64,000 bases of DNA from Mycobacterium scrofulaceum (GCF_002086735.1 NZ_MVIJ01000003.1:1-64000), one strand, 5' to 3'. Counted from the stretch's first letter, positions 17,171-25,731 are shown. Notes: a model not told the origin generated them from the sequence alone. Numbers and translations: made by a program.

Positions 17171-17866
17171 CTACGACAGCGCCAGGGCGGCGTATTCGTC
17201 GGGCCGGCCCATCCGACGGGGGAAGGCCGCGTCGCGGGTCAGCTCACCAGCCATTTTCTCCGGAATTCGCGACGTGATCCCGGTGGCGAACAGGCTCGGC
17301 GCGACGGCGGTGACCCGGATGCCGAGGCTGCCGAGATCACGCGCCATGGTCAAAGTCATGCCCGCGATCGCGGCCTTCGCGGCGCTGTAGGCGACCTGGC
17401 CGATCTGCCCTTCGAACGCCGCAATCGAGGAAGTGTTGACGATGACGCCGCGTTCCTCGTCGTCGGGCTCGTTGCGACTCATGTGCCAGGCCTGTAACCG
17501 GTTCAGGTTGAAGGTGGCGATCAGGTTCAGCTCGATCACCGAACGGAAGGCGTCCAGGGGGTGCGGTCCGCTCTTGGACAGCGTGCGCGCCGACACCCCG
17601 CCACCTGCGGTGTTGATCGCGATGTGCAGGGCCCCCAGGCCTTCGATGACCGCCCCTAGCGCAGTCTCCACGCCGTCGGTGTCGGTGACGTCGCACGGGT
17701 GAAACGACGCGCCAGCGCCAAGTTCGCTGGCCACCGCGGCTCCGTCCGACGACGGCAGGTCCAGCACGGCGACTCGAGCACCCCGCTCGGCCAGCCGTTC
17801 GGCGGTCGCCCGGCCCATGCCCGAGGCGCCCCCGACGACCACCGCGCCGCTGTCCTTGACCTTCAC
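17171..17866 (-). CDS. short-chain dehydrogenase (3-hydroxyacyl-CoA dehydrogenase type II-like), C-terminally truncated
   Basis: 231 aa. GTG start at 17864-17866 with GAGG upstream. Cofactor motif GGASGMG, INTAGGG in place of NNAG, then IAAFEGQIGQVAYSAAK with the catalytic YxxxK; the EGQIGQ...YSAAK stretch is typical of the type II 3-hydroxyacyl-CoA dehydrogenase group. The paralogue at 62541 continues after the matching PAEYADAATFLL with about 20 more residues carrying NGEVMRLDG. Here the frame ends at PDEYAALALS followed by two consecutive TAG codons. The missing strand helps form the substrate pocket and dimer face, so activity is doubtful. The loss coincides with the junction to the downstream SDR and suggests a small deletion. 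Confidence 0.75.
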   Translation of the reverse strand: MKVKDSGAVVVGGASGMGRATAERLAERGARVAVLDLPSSDGAAVASELGAGASFHPCDVTDTDGVETALGAVIEGLGALHIAINTAGGGVSARTLSKSGPHPLDAFRSVIELNLIATFNLNRLQAWHMSRNEPDDEERGVIVNTSSIAAFEGQIGQVAYSAAKAAIAGMTLTMARDLGSLGIRVTAVAPSLFATGITSRIPEKMAGELTRDAAFPRRMGRPDEYAALALS

Positions 17867-17895
17867 GCCAACCTCAATCCGCTGTCACGACGTGC

Positions 17896-17913
17896 TGTCC
17901 TCCTACGAGGACA
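17896..17913. promoter_or_regulatory. candidate operator: TGTCCTC-N4-GAGGACA palindrome
   Basis: A perfect 7-bp inverted repeat with a 4-bp spacer, in the divergent region between the SDR gene (start 17866) and the DUF35-thiolase gene (start 18020). The flanking DNA (17920-17970) is AT-rich, suiting promoters in both directions. The form is that of a TetR-type operator, but no regulator gene is adjacent. Confidence 0.45.
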
Positions 17914-18019
17914 TCACAGTACACATAAGTAGATCCATGCTCTATTAATTCGGCTAGGCATATATTCGTAATCTGTTACGGTGCGTGTTGGTTGTTCGTC
18001 GGTTGTGACCGGAGGTGTG

Positions 18020-19690
18020 ATGACAGAGCCCGGCCCCGCCGAGCCGGTGGCGCGGCCGCTGCCGCAACCGACCATCAGCTCCGAGCCGTTCTGGACGAGT
18101 GGAGCCGACGGGCGCCTGCGGATCGCTCAATGCCAGGCGTGCGGCCGCTACCAGCACCCGCCCCAGCCGATCTGCCCGCACTGCCGCAGCTGCGAGGTGG
18201 CGATGACCGCGGTATCGGGACGTGCGACCGTCGCCGGTTTCACCGTGAATCATCAGCAGTGGCTGCGACGCTTCCCGCCGCCCTACGTCGTCGCGGTCGT
18301 CGCCATCGCCGAAGACCTTTCGGCCCGACTGACCACCAACATCGTTGGCTGCGAACCCGAGCGCGTCGCTGTCGGGCTGCAGGTCAAGGTGGTGTTCGAG
18401 CAGCACGACGATATCTGGATTCCGCTGTTCGAACCGGATTCCGAGGCCGCCGAGGTCGGGCCGGTTCCAGGCCCCCGGGATCTGACTCGCGATGTGCGGC
18501 CCATGTTGTCCACCCGCAAGTTCGAAGACAAGGTGGCGCTCACGGGGGTCGGGAGCTCGACGATCGGGCGTCGCCTCATGGTCGATCCGGTGTCATTGAC
18601 CGTTACGGCGTGCCTGCACGCCGTGGCCGACGCCGGCTTAACGCTCGAAGACATCGACGGTCTGGCCACCTATCCGGGCGGGCTTGCCGGAGGGATGTCG
18701 GAGGGCGGGGTCACGGCGGTCGAGGAGGCTCTGCGCATCCGGCCCACCTGGATCGCTGGTGGGGCCGAAGTTCCCGGACCCAGCGGCAGCGTCGTGTCGG
18801 CCATGCTCGCCGTCGCCTCTGGGCTGTGTCGGCACGTGTTGTGCTTTCGAACGGTCTGGGAATCAACCCATACTGCCCTGGCCAGGCGCGCCCAGCCCGC
18901 GGCAAGGGAAGGGCGGGCATCGGGCATATTCGAGTGGCGCGCACCGTTCGGCGCGATGTCGGCAGCCAACTGGATCGGGGTCAACGCGTCGCACTACTTC
19001 TGGCGCTACGGCGGCGACCGCGCCTCGACGCTGGCCCCCATCGCCCTGACGGCGCGGGCGAACGCGTCGCGCAATCCGGCAGCGATCTACCGCGATCCCC
19101 TCACCCTGGACGACTATCTGTCAGCACGGATGATCAGCTCGCCGTTCGGCCTCTACGACTGCGACGTGCCGTGCGACGGGGCGATCGCGGTCGTCGTGTC
19201 GTCGATTGACACCGCGGCGGATCGGCCGAAACCACCGGTGCTGGTTGAAGCGGTCGGAACCCAGGTGCTCGACCGGATCTCTTGGGACCAGGACACTCTC
19301 ACGCACGAACCGCAGGTGTTTGGTCCCGCGAAACACCTGTGGACCAGAACCAGCCTGCGGCCCGACGATATCGACGTCGCCGAGCTCTACGACGGGTTCA
19401 CCTTCAACGCCGTCTCGTGGCTGGAGGCGCTCGGGTTCTGTGGTGTCGGCGAGGCCGCGGATTTTCTCGACGGCGGAACCACGATCGCGCTGGACGGGAA
19501 GTTGCCGCTGAATACCCACGGGGGTCAATTGTCTGCCGGACGGACCCACGGCTTCGGCTTCTTGGCCGAGGCCATCGCGCAACTGCGTGGCGAGGCCGCC
19601 GGGCGACAGGTCGCCAACGCACAGGTTGCGGTCGTCACTACCGGCGGCGGTACGCCCGGTGGAGCGCTGCTGCTGAGACGGGAGCACTGA
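18020..19690 (+). CDS. DUF35 (Zn-ribbon/OB-fold) - thiolase-like lipid-transfer protein fusion
   Basis: 556 aa from the ATG at 18020 (GGAGG at 18011-18015). Residues 1-150 form a DUF35 protein: PFWTSGADGRLRIAQC, a zinc ribbon CQACGRY...CPHC, then an OB-fold with VNHQQW and FEQHDDIWIPLFEP. From about 165 to the end runs a thiolase/Ltp domain (KVALTGVGSSTIGRR...; NTHGGQLSAGRTHGFGF near 510). The usual thiolase nucleophile cysteine is not evident, as in Ltp2-type aldolases of steroid side-chain degradation, which work bound to a separate DUF35 protein. Here both halves are one chain. A retro-aldol C-C cleavage is inferred. First gene of an operon with two acyl-CoA dehydrogenases. Confidence 0.88.
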   Translation: MTEPGPAEPVARPLPQPTISSEPFWTSGADGRLRIAQCQACGRYQHPPQPICPHCRSCEVAMTAVSGRATVAGFTVNHQQWLRRFPPPYVVAVVAIAEDLSARLTTNIVGCEPERVAVGLQVKVVFEQHDDIWIPLFEPDSEAAEVGPVPGPRDLTRDVRPMLSTRKFEDKVALTGVGSSTIGRRLMVDPVSLTVTACLHAVADAGLTLEDIDGLATYPGGLAGGMSEGGVTAVEEALRIRPTWIAGGAEVPGPSGSVVSAMLAVASGLCRHVLCFRTVWESTHTALARRAQPAAREGRASGIFEWRAPFGAMSAANWIGVNASHYFWRYGGDRASTLAPIALTARANASRNPAAIYRDPLTLDDYLSARMISSPFGLYDCDVPCDGAIAVVVSSIDTAADRPKPPVLVEAVGTQVLDRISWDQDTLTHEPQVFGPAKHLWTRTSLRPDDIDVAELYDGFTFNAVSWLEALGFCGVGEAADFLDGGTTIALDGKLPLNTHGGQLSAGRTHGFGFLAEAIAQLRGEAAGRQVANAQVAVVTTGGGTPGGALLLRREH

Positions 19691-19706
19691 TGCGCAGGAC
19701 GGACGG

Positions 19707-20906
19707 ATGAAGCTGCAACAGGATCCAGAGATCGAGAGCTTCCGCGCCGAGGTCAGAGGTTTCCTCGAGCAGCACCGGCCGCCGGTGCGCACGCTGGGTA
19801 GAGCCGGGGTGCGCGCACCCGACGCCGAGGACATTCCCGCCCTGCGGACATGGACCGCCCAGCTGTTTGAGGCCGGGTACGTGGGCGCTGACTGGCCCGT
19901 CGAATGGGGCGGTGCCGGCACCAAGGACGCGCTGCGCGCGACAGTCGTCGGCGAGGAGATGGCGCGGGCTCGGGTACCCACGCCGATCGGTGCCGGCCTG
20001 CTGGCCGCCGCGGCCCTCATCCACTGCGGGCGCCCCGACCAGCAGAGGCGCTACCTGCCCCGGATCCGGACCGGCGAAGACATCTGGTGCCAACTATTCA
20101 GCGAACCCAGCGCGGGCAGCGACCTGGCGAGCCTGACCACGCGCGCGCGTCGCGACGGCGATGACTTCATCGTGGACGGTCAAAAGGTCTGGACCACCAA
20201 CGGCCAGCACGCCCAACTCGGCTACCTGTTGGCCCGAACAAATCCCGATGTACCCAAGCATGCCGGCATAACCGCGTTCGTCCTGGACATGACCAGCCCG
20301 GGCGTCGACGTGCGGCCGCTGCGCGAGATCACCGGCACCAGCGACTTCAACGAAGTCTTCTTCGATGGTGTGCGGATACCTGCGAACAATGTGCTCGGCG
20401 AAGTCGACCAAGGCTGGAAGGTCGCGACCACGAGTCTCGTTGAGGAGCGCTCCAGTGTGGGCACCGCGGGCATCATCCAGTTGCGTGCGGTACGTGACGC
20501 CGTGGTGATGGCGCGGTCGCTGCGGCGCGGATCCGGCCCAGCGCTGGACAACGATACGGTCCGCCAAGACATCGGCCGGCTGTACGCGGCCGCGCGGGTC
20601 AGCGTTCGGCTGGGCCAGTACAACTTGTCGCGCGCGTTGAGTGGCGATTCCGATCCCGGCGATGCTCCTTTGGCCAAGGTGCTCTACAGCGAGACCAATC
20701 TCGCGCTCACCGAGTTCGGGCTCGGGCTGCAGGGCACCGATGCGCTGCTCACCGAAGACGACCCCGAGGCGATCGCGGGCGGTTGGTGGCAGGACGCATT
20801 CCTTTATTCGCGGGCTCTGACGATCGCCGGTGGCGCCAATGAGGTGTTGCGCAACATGATCGCCGAGCGTTCGCTTGGACTGCCCAGGGAACCGCGCGGT
20901 TCTTGA
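19707..20906 (+). CDS. acyl-CoA dehydrogenase, large partner
   Basis: 399 aa. Motifs in order: QLFSEPSAGSDLASL near residue 130, VDGQKVWTTNGQHA, EVFFDGVRIPANNVLGE, and a C-terminal LTIAGGANEVLRNMIAERSLGLPR in place of the GGTSE form. It starts 16 bp after the DUF35-thiolase fusion and is followed 18 bp later by a second dehydrogenase. The set ligase-independent dehydrogenase pair plus DUF35-thiolase resembles the last round of steroid side-chain removal (ChsE1-ChsE2, ChsH, Ltp2), though no MaoC-type hydratase is seen here. Confidence 0.92.
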   Translation: MKLQQDPEIESFRAEVRGFLEQHRPPVRTLGRAGVRAPDAEDIPALRTWTAQLFEAGYVGADWPVEWGGAGTKDALRATVVGEEMARARVPTPIGAGLLAAAALIHCGRPDQQRRYLPRIRTGEDIWCQLFSEPSAGSDLASLTTRARRDGDDFIVDGQKVWTTNGQHAQLGYLLARTNPDVPKHAGITAFVLDMTSPGVDVRPLREITGTSDFNEVFFDGVRIPANNVLGEVDQGWKVATTSLVEERSSVGTAGIIQLRAVRDAVVMARSLRRGSGPALDNDTVRQDIGRLYAAARVSVRLGQYNLSRALSGDSDPGDAPLAKVLYSETNLALTEFGLGLQGTDALLTEDDPEAIAGGWWQDAFLYSRALTIAGGANEVLRNMIAERSLGLPREPRGS

Positions 20907-20924
20907 CGTCTTCGGAGGTAAGTC

Positions 20925-22055
20925 GTGGATTTCACCGTGAGTGATGAACAACGGATGCTCGTGGAAAGCAGCCGCAAGTTCCTGGCGCGCGAATCGCCGA
21001 TCAGTCGTGTGCGCGAACTCGCCGATTCCGATGAGCGCGGCTACGACGAGCGCGTTTGGCAGTTGGGCGCGGAACTGGGGTGGGCCGGCTTACTCATCGC
21101 CGAGCAATATGACGGTTTGGGGCGCGATCTGGTGGACGTCGCGCTGATCGCCGAGGAACACGGCAGGACGGTGCAGCCGGGCCCGCTCATCGGTAATACC
21201 CTTGCGGCAGTGGCGATCTCACAATCCGGACGCGACGACCTGTGTTCGGAGATATTGCCGCTACTGGCAAGTGCCCGGGGCGTCGCAGCGTGGGCCTTCG
21301 CGGAGTCGCGCCAGCCGTGGGACGCCGACGGAGTGTGCGCGGTGGCTGCCGAACATGCCGGGGGCTTCCGGCTGAGCGGCATCAAGGTCGCGGTGCAAGA
21401 CGCCGACGCCGCGGGCTGGATTCTGGTCACCGCCCAGCTGGGAGGCCGCGTGGCGCAATTCCTTGTCGACCGACGGTCCGCAGGAATCGGTGTGCGGCGC
21501 CAGCACACCCTCGACATCACCCGGCGCCTCGACGAGGTCGTGTTCGACGATGTTGCGGTGCCGCCATCGGCGCTGCTGCACGCAGGCGACGCTGCGGAAA
21601 CGGCGGCTGCACACCAAAATCGCTGTGGTGCAGTACTTGTCAGCGCTGACAATATCGGTGTCGGTGAGGCCGTGCTGGAGATGACTGTCCGGTACGCAAA
21701 GCTGCGGGTCCAGTTCGGTCGCCCCATCGGTAGCTTCCAGGCGGTCAAACACAAGTGCGCGACGATGCGGATGTGGCTGCAAGCTTCGAAGGCCGCGACC
21801 TATTACGCCGCGATGGCCGTGGCCGCCGAGGCGGATGATGCCGAGGAAGCCGCCAGCGTCGCAAAGGCGTACACCTCTTCGGCGATCGCCGCTCTGACCA
21901 GTGAGGCCCTTCAGGTGCACGGTGGCATCGGCTTCACCTGGGAACACGACCTGCATCTCTACCATCGTCGGGCCAAGGCGAACCAGGTCCTGTTCGGTGA
22001 TCCTTATCTGCACCACGAGCGGCTCGCGGCGGTGCTGGAAACGGCTACCGCCTAG
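20925..22055 (+). CDS. acyl-CoA dehydrogenase, small partner
   Basis: 376 aa, GTG start at 20925 with GGAGGTAAG upstream. It begins VDFTVSDEQRMLVESSRKFL, and the C-terminal domain has KLRVQFGRPIGSFQAVKHKCA and QVHGGIGFTWEHDLHLYHRRAK. The central EPxAGSD motif is replaced by a degenerate ESRQPW region, as usual for the second subunit of paired enzymes. Its last 4 bp overlap the convergent esterase gene. Confidence 0.92.
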   Translation: MDFTVSDEQRMLVESSRKFLARESPISRVRELADSDERGYDERVWQLGAELGWAGLLIAEQYDGLGRDLVDVALIAEEHGRTVQPGPLIGNTLAAVAISQSGRDDLCSEILPLLASARGVAAWAFAESRQPWDADGVCAVAAEHAGGFRLSGIKVAVQDADAAGWILVTAQLGGRVAQFLVDRRSAGIGVRRQHTLDITRRLDEVVFDDVAVPPSALLHAGDAAETAAAHQNRCGAVLVSADNIGVGEAVLEMTVRYAKLRVQFGRPIGSFQAVKHKCATMRMWLQASKAATYYAAMAVAAEADDAEEAASVAKAYTSSAIAALTSEALQVHGGIGFTWEHDLHLYHRRAKANQVLFGDPYLHHERLAAVLETATA

Positions 22056-22990
22056 GCAACTGTTCGCCGGCCGAACTGGCGGGCCAACCAGTCCGCGCTG
22101 TCGCGTGCCGCGGTTCGCGCCACGGCGGTGTCGGCGAACATGTCGAAGCCATGCACAGCGCCTGAGTAGACATGCAGTTCGGTGGGCACCGCCGCCCGGG
22201 ACAGTCGCGCGGCGAAATCGATCGACTCATCGCGCAAGCAGTCAGCCGTGCCGACGGCGATGAAAGTCGCTGGCAGACCTTTTAATTCGGTCGCCCGCGC
22301 AGGCGCCGCATCTTCTGGCACGTCTTCGGTGCGATACCGGTCGCCGAGATAGCTGCGCCAGCCGAACGCGTTGGATTCCCGGGTCCACACCGGCAATCCT
22401 TGGAGCTGGCTCGACGCGGTGCGGCCGCGGTCATCGAGCATCGGATATTCCAGGTATTGAAATGCCAAGGGGGCGTTTACATTATCGCGCCACCGTAGCG
22501 ACAGGCCCGCCGCCAGTGCCCCGCCGGCACTGCGTCCGGCGATACCGACCTGCTGCGGGTCGACCTCTAGCTCATGGGCGTGTTCGAAGAGGAAGCGCAG
22601 CCCGGCCTCGCAGTCGTCCAGCGGGGCGGGGTAAGGCGATTCGGGTGCCAGCCGGTATTCGACGCTGACGCAGACGCAACCCAACCAGCGGCACCACTCG
22701 ATCAGGCGGGCATCGTCCATGTGCCGGTTGCCGATCACCATCCCGCCCCCGTGCATCCAGAACAGGACGGGCGGCTCGGCCGCGGCTTCGACGGGTCGTA
22801 GCAGCGACAGAGCGACGCCATCGCGTTCGGTGGTCAGCTCGAGGCGCTCGATGTCGGGCGCGGACTGCGGCTCGAACATCGATCCGGCGCGCATGGCCGG
22901 AAGCGTGTCGATGGAGAAGTCGAAATCGGGGAATCCATCCAGACTTTCGTTTATCTCCGGGTCGATCCAGGTGGCTTTGATCGTCGCCAT
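22052..22990 (-). CDS. alpha/beta-hydrolase, hormone-sensitive-lipase family esterase (Lip-like)
   Basis: 312 aa from the ATG at 22988-22990, whose first base is shared with the upstream SDR stop (TAATG). Oxyanion-hole HGGG in WMHGGGMVIG near residue 80, nucleophile elbow GRSAGG near 155, acid TADCLRDE near 255 and histidine in GAVHGFDMF near 290, a full catalytic set. The family hydrolyses short to medium acyl esters or lactones. No signal peptide, so cytoplasmic. Co-transcribed with the upstream SDR. Confidence 0.92.
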   Translation of the reverse strand: MATIKATWIDPEINESLDGFPDFDFSIDTLPAMRAGSMFEPQSAPDIERLELTTERDGVALSLLRPVEAAAEPPVLFWMHGGGMVIGNRHMDDARLIEWCRWLGCVCVSVEYRLAPESPYPAPLDDCEAGLRFLFEHAHELEVDPQQVGIAGRSAGGALAAGLSLRWRDNVNAPLAFQYLEYPMLDDRGRTASSQLQGLPVWTRESNAFGWRSYLGDRYRTEDVPEDAAPARATELKGLPATFIAVGTADCLRDESIDFAARLSRAAVPTELHVYSGAVHGFDMFADTAVARTAARDSADWLARQFGRRTVA

Positions 22991-23826
22991 TAACCGACAC
23001 CCATCAGGTGCTTGCCCGCGCCTACGAGACCACCGTCGACGCGGATGTCGCAGCCGGAGATGAACCCCGCGGCGTCGGACTCCAAGAAGGCCACCGCGGC
23101 GGCGATGTCCTCGGGACGCCCGGGCAGCGGTCGGTCTGGGCGCTTGACCGGGGTCACGTCGATCATGACCGGGATGATCTGCTGACGATCCAGTTCCAGC
23201 CTGCCCATCGGTGTGTCGATCAGGCCGGGTGAGATCGCGACGGTGCGGCCGCCCCTTTTGCCCCACGGCGTGGCCAGCCGTTCTGCTAGCCGGACCACGC
23301 CGCGTTTGGCCAGGACGTAGGCCGTGGCACTGTCGAGCTCTTGGCCCATGGCCTGTTCGATCGTGGCGAAGAACCCTTCGGCCAGCGGATCGTCCAGCAA
23401 CGGCTCGACGCCCGCGGGGACGTCACTGTATCCGGCGATCGATCCGATCAGGATCGCGGAGCTCCCCGGGTTGACCAACGGGAGCAAGGCGTCGGTGATT
23501 CGGACCGATCCGGCCAGGTCCACGTCGAGCACCGTCGCCGCACCGGCCATTTCCGGTGAGACACCCGCGGTGTGCACGAGGCAGCGCAGACGCCCGAGCT
23601 CGCGTACCCGATCGGCGACCGCGGCGACATCGGCGGGGGAGGTCACGTCGCAGCGCAGCGTCTCGACGTCGGCCCCGTGCCCAGTCAGCGCCTTGCGCGC
23701 CTGGTCGAGTAGATCCTCGCGCATGTCCACGAGCAGCAGGCGGCCACGATCGGCCAGCGCGCGGGCGCAGGCCAGCCCCATGCCGCCCGCACCCCCGGTG
23801 ATCACCAGGACGTTGTTCACAGTCAT
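22990..23826 (-). CDS. short-chain dehydrogenase/reductase (3-alpha-HSD/carbonyl reductase-like)
   Basis: 278 aa. The ATG at 23824-23826 has GGAGAGGAG upstream; a longer frame to 23901 lacks this. Cofactor motif TGGAGGMG, then DSATAYVLAKRGVVRLAERLA with the YxxxK dyad in a setting (S/T-A-Y...AKR) typical of 3-alpha-hydroxysteroid dehydrogenase/carbonyl reductase types, and PGLIDTPMGRLE. The C-terminus is VDGGLVGAG. First gene of a two-gene operon with the esterase, divergent from the ferredoxin gene. Confidence 0.9.
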   Translation of the reverse strand: MTVNNVLVITGGAGGMGLACARALADRGRLLLVDMREDLLDQARKALTGHGADVETLRCDVTSPADVAAVADRVRELGRLRCLVHTAGVSPEMAGAATVLDVDLAGSVRITDALLPLVNPGSSAILIGSIAGYSDVPAGVEPLLDDPLAEGFFATIEQAMGQELDSATAYVLAKRGVVRLAERLATPWGKRGGRTVAISPGLIDTPMGRLELDRQQIIPVMIDVTPVKRPDRPLPGRPEDIAAAVAFLESDAAGFISGCDIRVDGGLVGAGKHLMGVG

Positions 23827-23973
23827 CCGGCTCCTCTCCATCGGTGGATCACCATCGGCCCCGCTGGCCGACGAATCCGCCGACAAGCCGTAGTGTGCCA
23901 TAAAAGCAACTTAAAATATGCGATGGAGGAAACCCTAGTTGTCCTAGAAAGAATGTGATGGTCTACTCGACTT

Positions 23974-24168
23974 ATGAAGGTGACTTTCGAGCCCGATCTC
24001 TGTGACGCCAATGGATTATGCGTGCTAGCGGCGCCCGAAGTATTCGAACTTATCGATGACGACGTCGTCGAGATCCTGTTTCCGGAACCGGCACCCGAGG
24101 TGGAGTCCGCCGTCACTGACGCGGTGATTGCCTGCCCTAAGCAGGCATTGCGACTACCTGCGGGCTGA
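23974..24168 (+). CDS. P450-type single-cluster ferredoxin
   Basis: 64 aa. Cys10, Cys16 and Cys54 with the pattern C-x2-N-x2-C...C-P fit the mycobacterial 3Fe-4S or unusual 4Fe-4S ferredoxins that donate electrons to P450s; the variable cluster residue is Asn13. Acidic surface (VFELIDDDVVE) suits docking to a P450. No P450 lies next to it: the nearest are at 29178, 30489 and 11474. No clear Shine-Dalgarno site precedes the ATG. The intergenic region 23827-23973 is AT-rich around 23905-23920. Confidence 0.85.
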   Translation: MKVTFEPDLCDANGLCVLAAPEVFELIDDDVVEILFPEPAPEVESAVTDAVIACPKQALRLPAG

Positions 24169-24301
24169 CCTCAGCGCTTGTTGCAACGCTACATCGCACA
24201 CGAACATTGCAGAATATGAACTTATCGTTCTACTCTGAGGGAGGTCTGCCTTACAGCTGACTGCGAGCTTGTTTATCCGTCTGTGCCATGAGGAGTCCTT
24301 A

Positions 24302-25429
24302 ATGCTGCCCGACGACGCCAAGATCATTTCCGTCGACGACCACGTCATCGAGCACCCCCGAGTGTGGCTGGACCGCGTCCCCGCCAAGTACGCCGACGTG
24401 GCTCCGCGCATCGTCAAGCTGCCCGACGGCAACGACACCTGGCTCTACGAGGGCAGCCAGTCCGGCAACTTTGCCCTCAACGCCGTTGCGGGCAAGCACC
24501 CACGCGACTTCGGCATGGACCCGCGCAGCTACGACGACATGTTGCCCGGATGTCATGAAATCGCCGACCGCATCAAGGACATGGACACCGAGGGTGTGTG
24601 GGCGCAGCTGTGTTTCCCCAACTTCGGCGGATTCGCCGGCAGCACATTTCACAAGGCCAAGGACAAGGACTTCGCCAAACTGTGCATCAGCGCCTACAAC
24701 GACTTCATCCTCGACGAATGGTGCGGCTACGCCCCGGAACGTCAGATCCCACTGATGATGGTTCCGTTCTGGGATGTCGAGGCCTCGGTCGCCGAAGTCG
24801 AGCGCACCGCGGCTAAGGGCGCTAAATCCATCTCGTTCATCGAGGCGCCGCACAAGATCGGACTGCCGTCGTTTCACACCGACCACTGGGATCCGCTGCT
24901 GCGCATCTGCGAGGAAGCGGAACTGCCGCTGTCCATGCACTTCGGCTCCGGTGGGATGCCGCAGGGGCTCGCCCCCGACGGCGACCTGTTCATCGGCATC
25001 GCATTGTTCGGATTGAATTCGATGATGGCCACCGTCGACCTGCTGATGTCGGAGGTGTTCTACAAGTTCCCCAAACTCAAGGTCGCGCTGTCCGAGGGCG
25101 GTATCGGATGGATGCCCTATCTGTTGGAGCGCATCGACTACTCGTTCGGCCGGCACAAGTATTGGTGCAACATCAACGCTGACAAGTTGCCCTCGGAGTT
25201 GTTCCGCGAGCACATCTACGGGTGCTTCATCTCCGACCGGTCCGGGATCGAGCAGCGTCACCGCATCGGTGTGGACAACATTATGTTCGAAAGCGACTAC
25301 CCGCATTCGGATTCCAACTGGCCACACACCCGCAAGCTGCTCGCCGAACACCTGGTCGACGTACCCGACGAGGAAGCGCGCAAGATCGTCGAACTCAACG
25401 CCCGGGCCCTATACAACTTCTGGGTCTAA
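24302..25429 (+). CDS. amidohydrolase (amidohydrolase_2) family metal-dependent hydrolase/decarboxylase
   Basis: 375 aa from the ATG at 24302 with GAGGAG 9 bases upstream. VDDHVIEHP near residue 10 gives the D-x-H metal motif, MHFGSGG near 220 the barrel histidine, LKVALSEGGIGWMPYLLERID near 260, and MFESDYPHSDSNWP near 325 the final Asp. Longer and more canonical at the first metal motif than the paralogue at 12720. Gene order (ferredoxin upstream, CoA-ligase fragment and thiolase downstream) suggests a role in ring or side-chain catabolism; the reaction is unknown. Confidence 0.87.
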   Translation: MLPDDAKIISVDDHVIEHPRVWLDRVPAKYADVAPRIVKLPDGNDTWLYEGSQSGNFALNAVAGKHPRDFGMDPRSYDDMLPGCHEIADRIKDMDTEGVWAQLCFPNFGGFAGSTFHKAKDKDFAKLCISAYNDFILDEWCGYAPERQIPLMMVPFWDVEASVAEVERTAAKGAKSISFIEAPHKIGLPSFHTDHWDPLLRICEEAELPLSMHFGSGGMPQGLAPDGDLFIGIALFGLNSMMATVDLLMSEVFYKFPKLKVALSEGGIGWMPYLLERIDYSFGRHKYWCNINADKLPSELFREHIYGCFISDRSGIEQRHRIGVDNIMFESDYPHSDSNWPHTRKLLAEHLVDVPDEEARKIVELNARALYNFWV

Positions 25430-25527
25430 ACCCGGCCGGCTCGTGACGACCCAGCAACCGCGCCGTTTACCCGTGCCAGCTCGGATACCGCGGGCGTGCT
25501 CATCTGCGCATGATGAAAGGTGACCGA

Positions 25528-25689
25528 ATGATTGACCTCACACGGGGAAAGCGACTGCGATGCCGGCTGCGTGGCTCGAAGACGCCGGTGGTCATTCGCG
25601 ACGCGCTGCCGCAAACCTCGACCGGAAAGGTCCTGCGGCGCGATCTCATCGCCGACCTACTCGGCGCGAAGCGGGCAGCGACTTTATGA
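25528..25689 (+). pseudogene. C-terminal fragment of an acyl-CoA synthetase
   Basis: An open frame of 53 codons ends with DALPQTSTGKVLRRDL, the A10 motif with the adenylation lysine found at the very end of FadD-type ligases. Nothing upstream (25430-25527) encodes the remaining 450 or so residues, so this is a leftover of a deleted ligase gene. It could still be translated (GAAAGG before the ATG at 25528). Confidence 0.65.
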
Positions 25690-25731
25690 CCGATCAACCG
25701 CCGCACCCAACCTTCGACGGAAGCGACAACA

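Noticed and set aside
24225..24237. GAAC-N5-GTTC dyad upstream of the second amidohydrolase
   Set aside because: Only four-base arms and no second copy; not enough support.
24299..25351. Minus-strand open frame of 350 codons opposite the second amidohydrolase
   Set aside because: The sense strand has all amidohydrolase motifs; the antisense frame has no recognisable domain.
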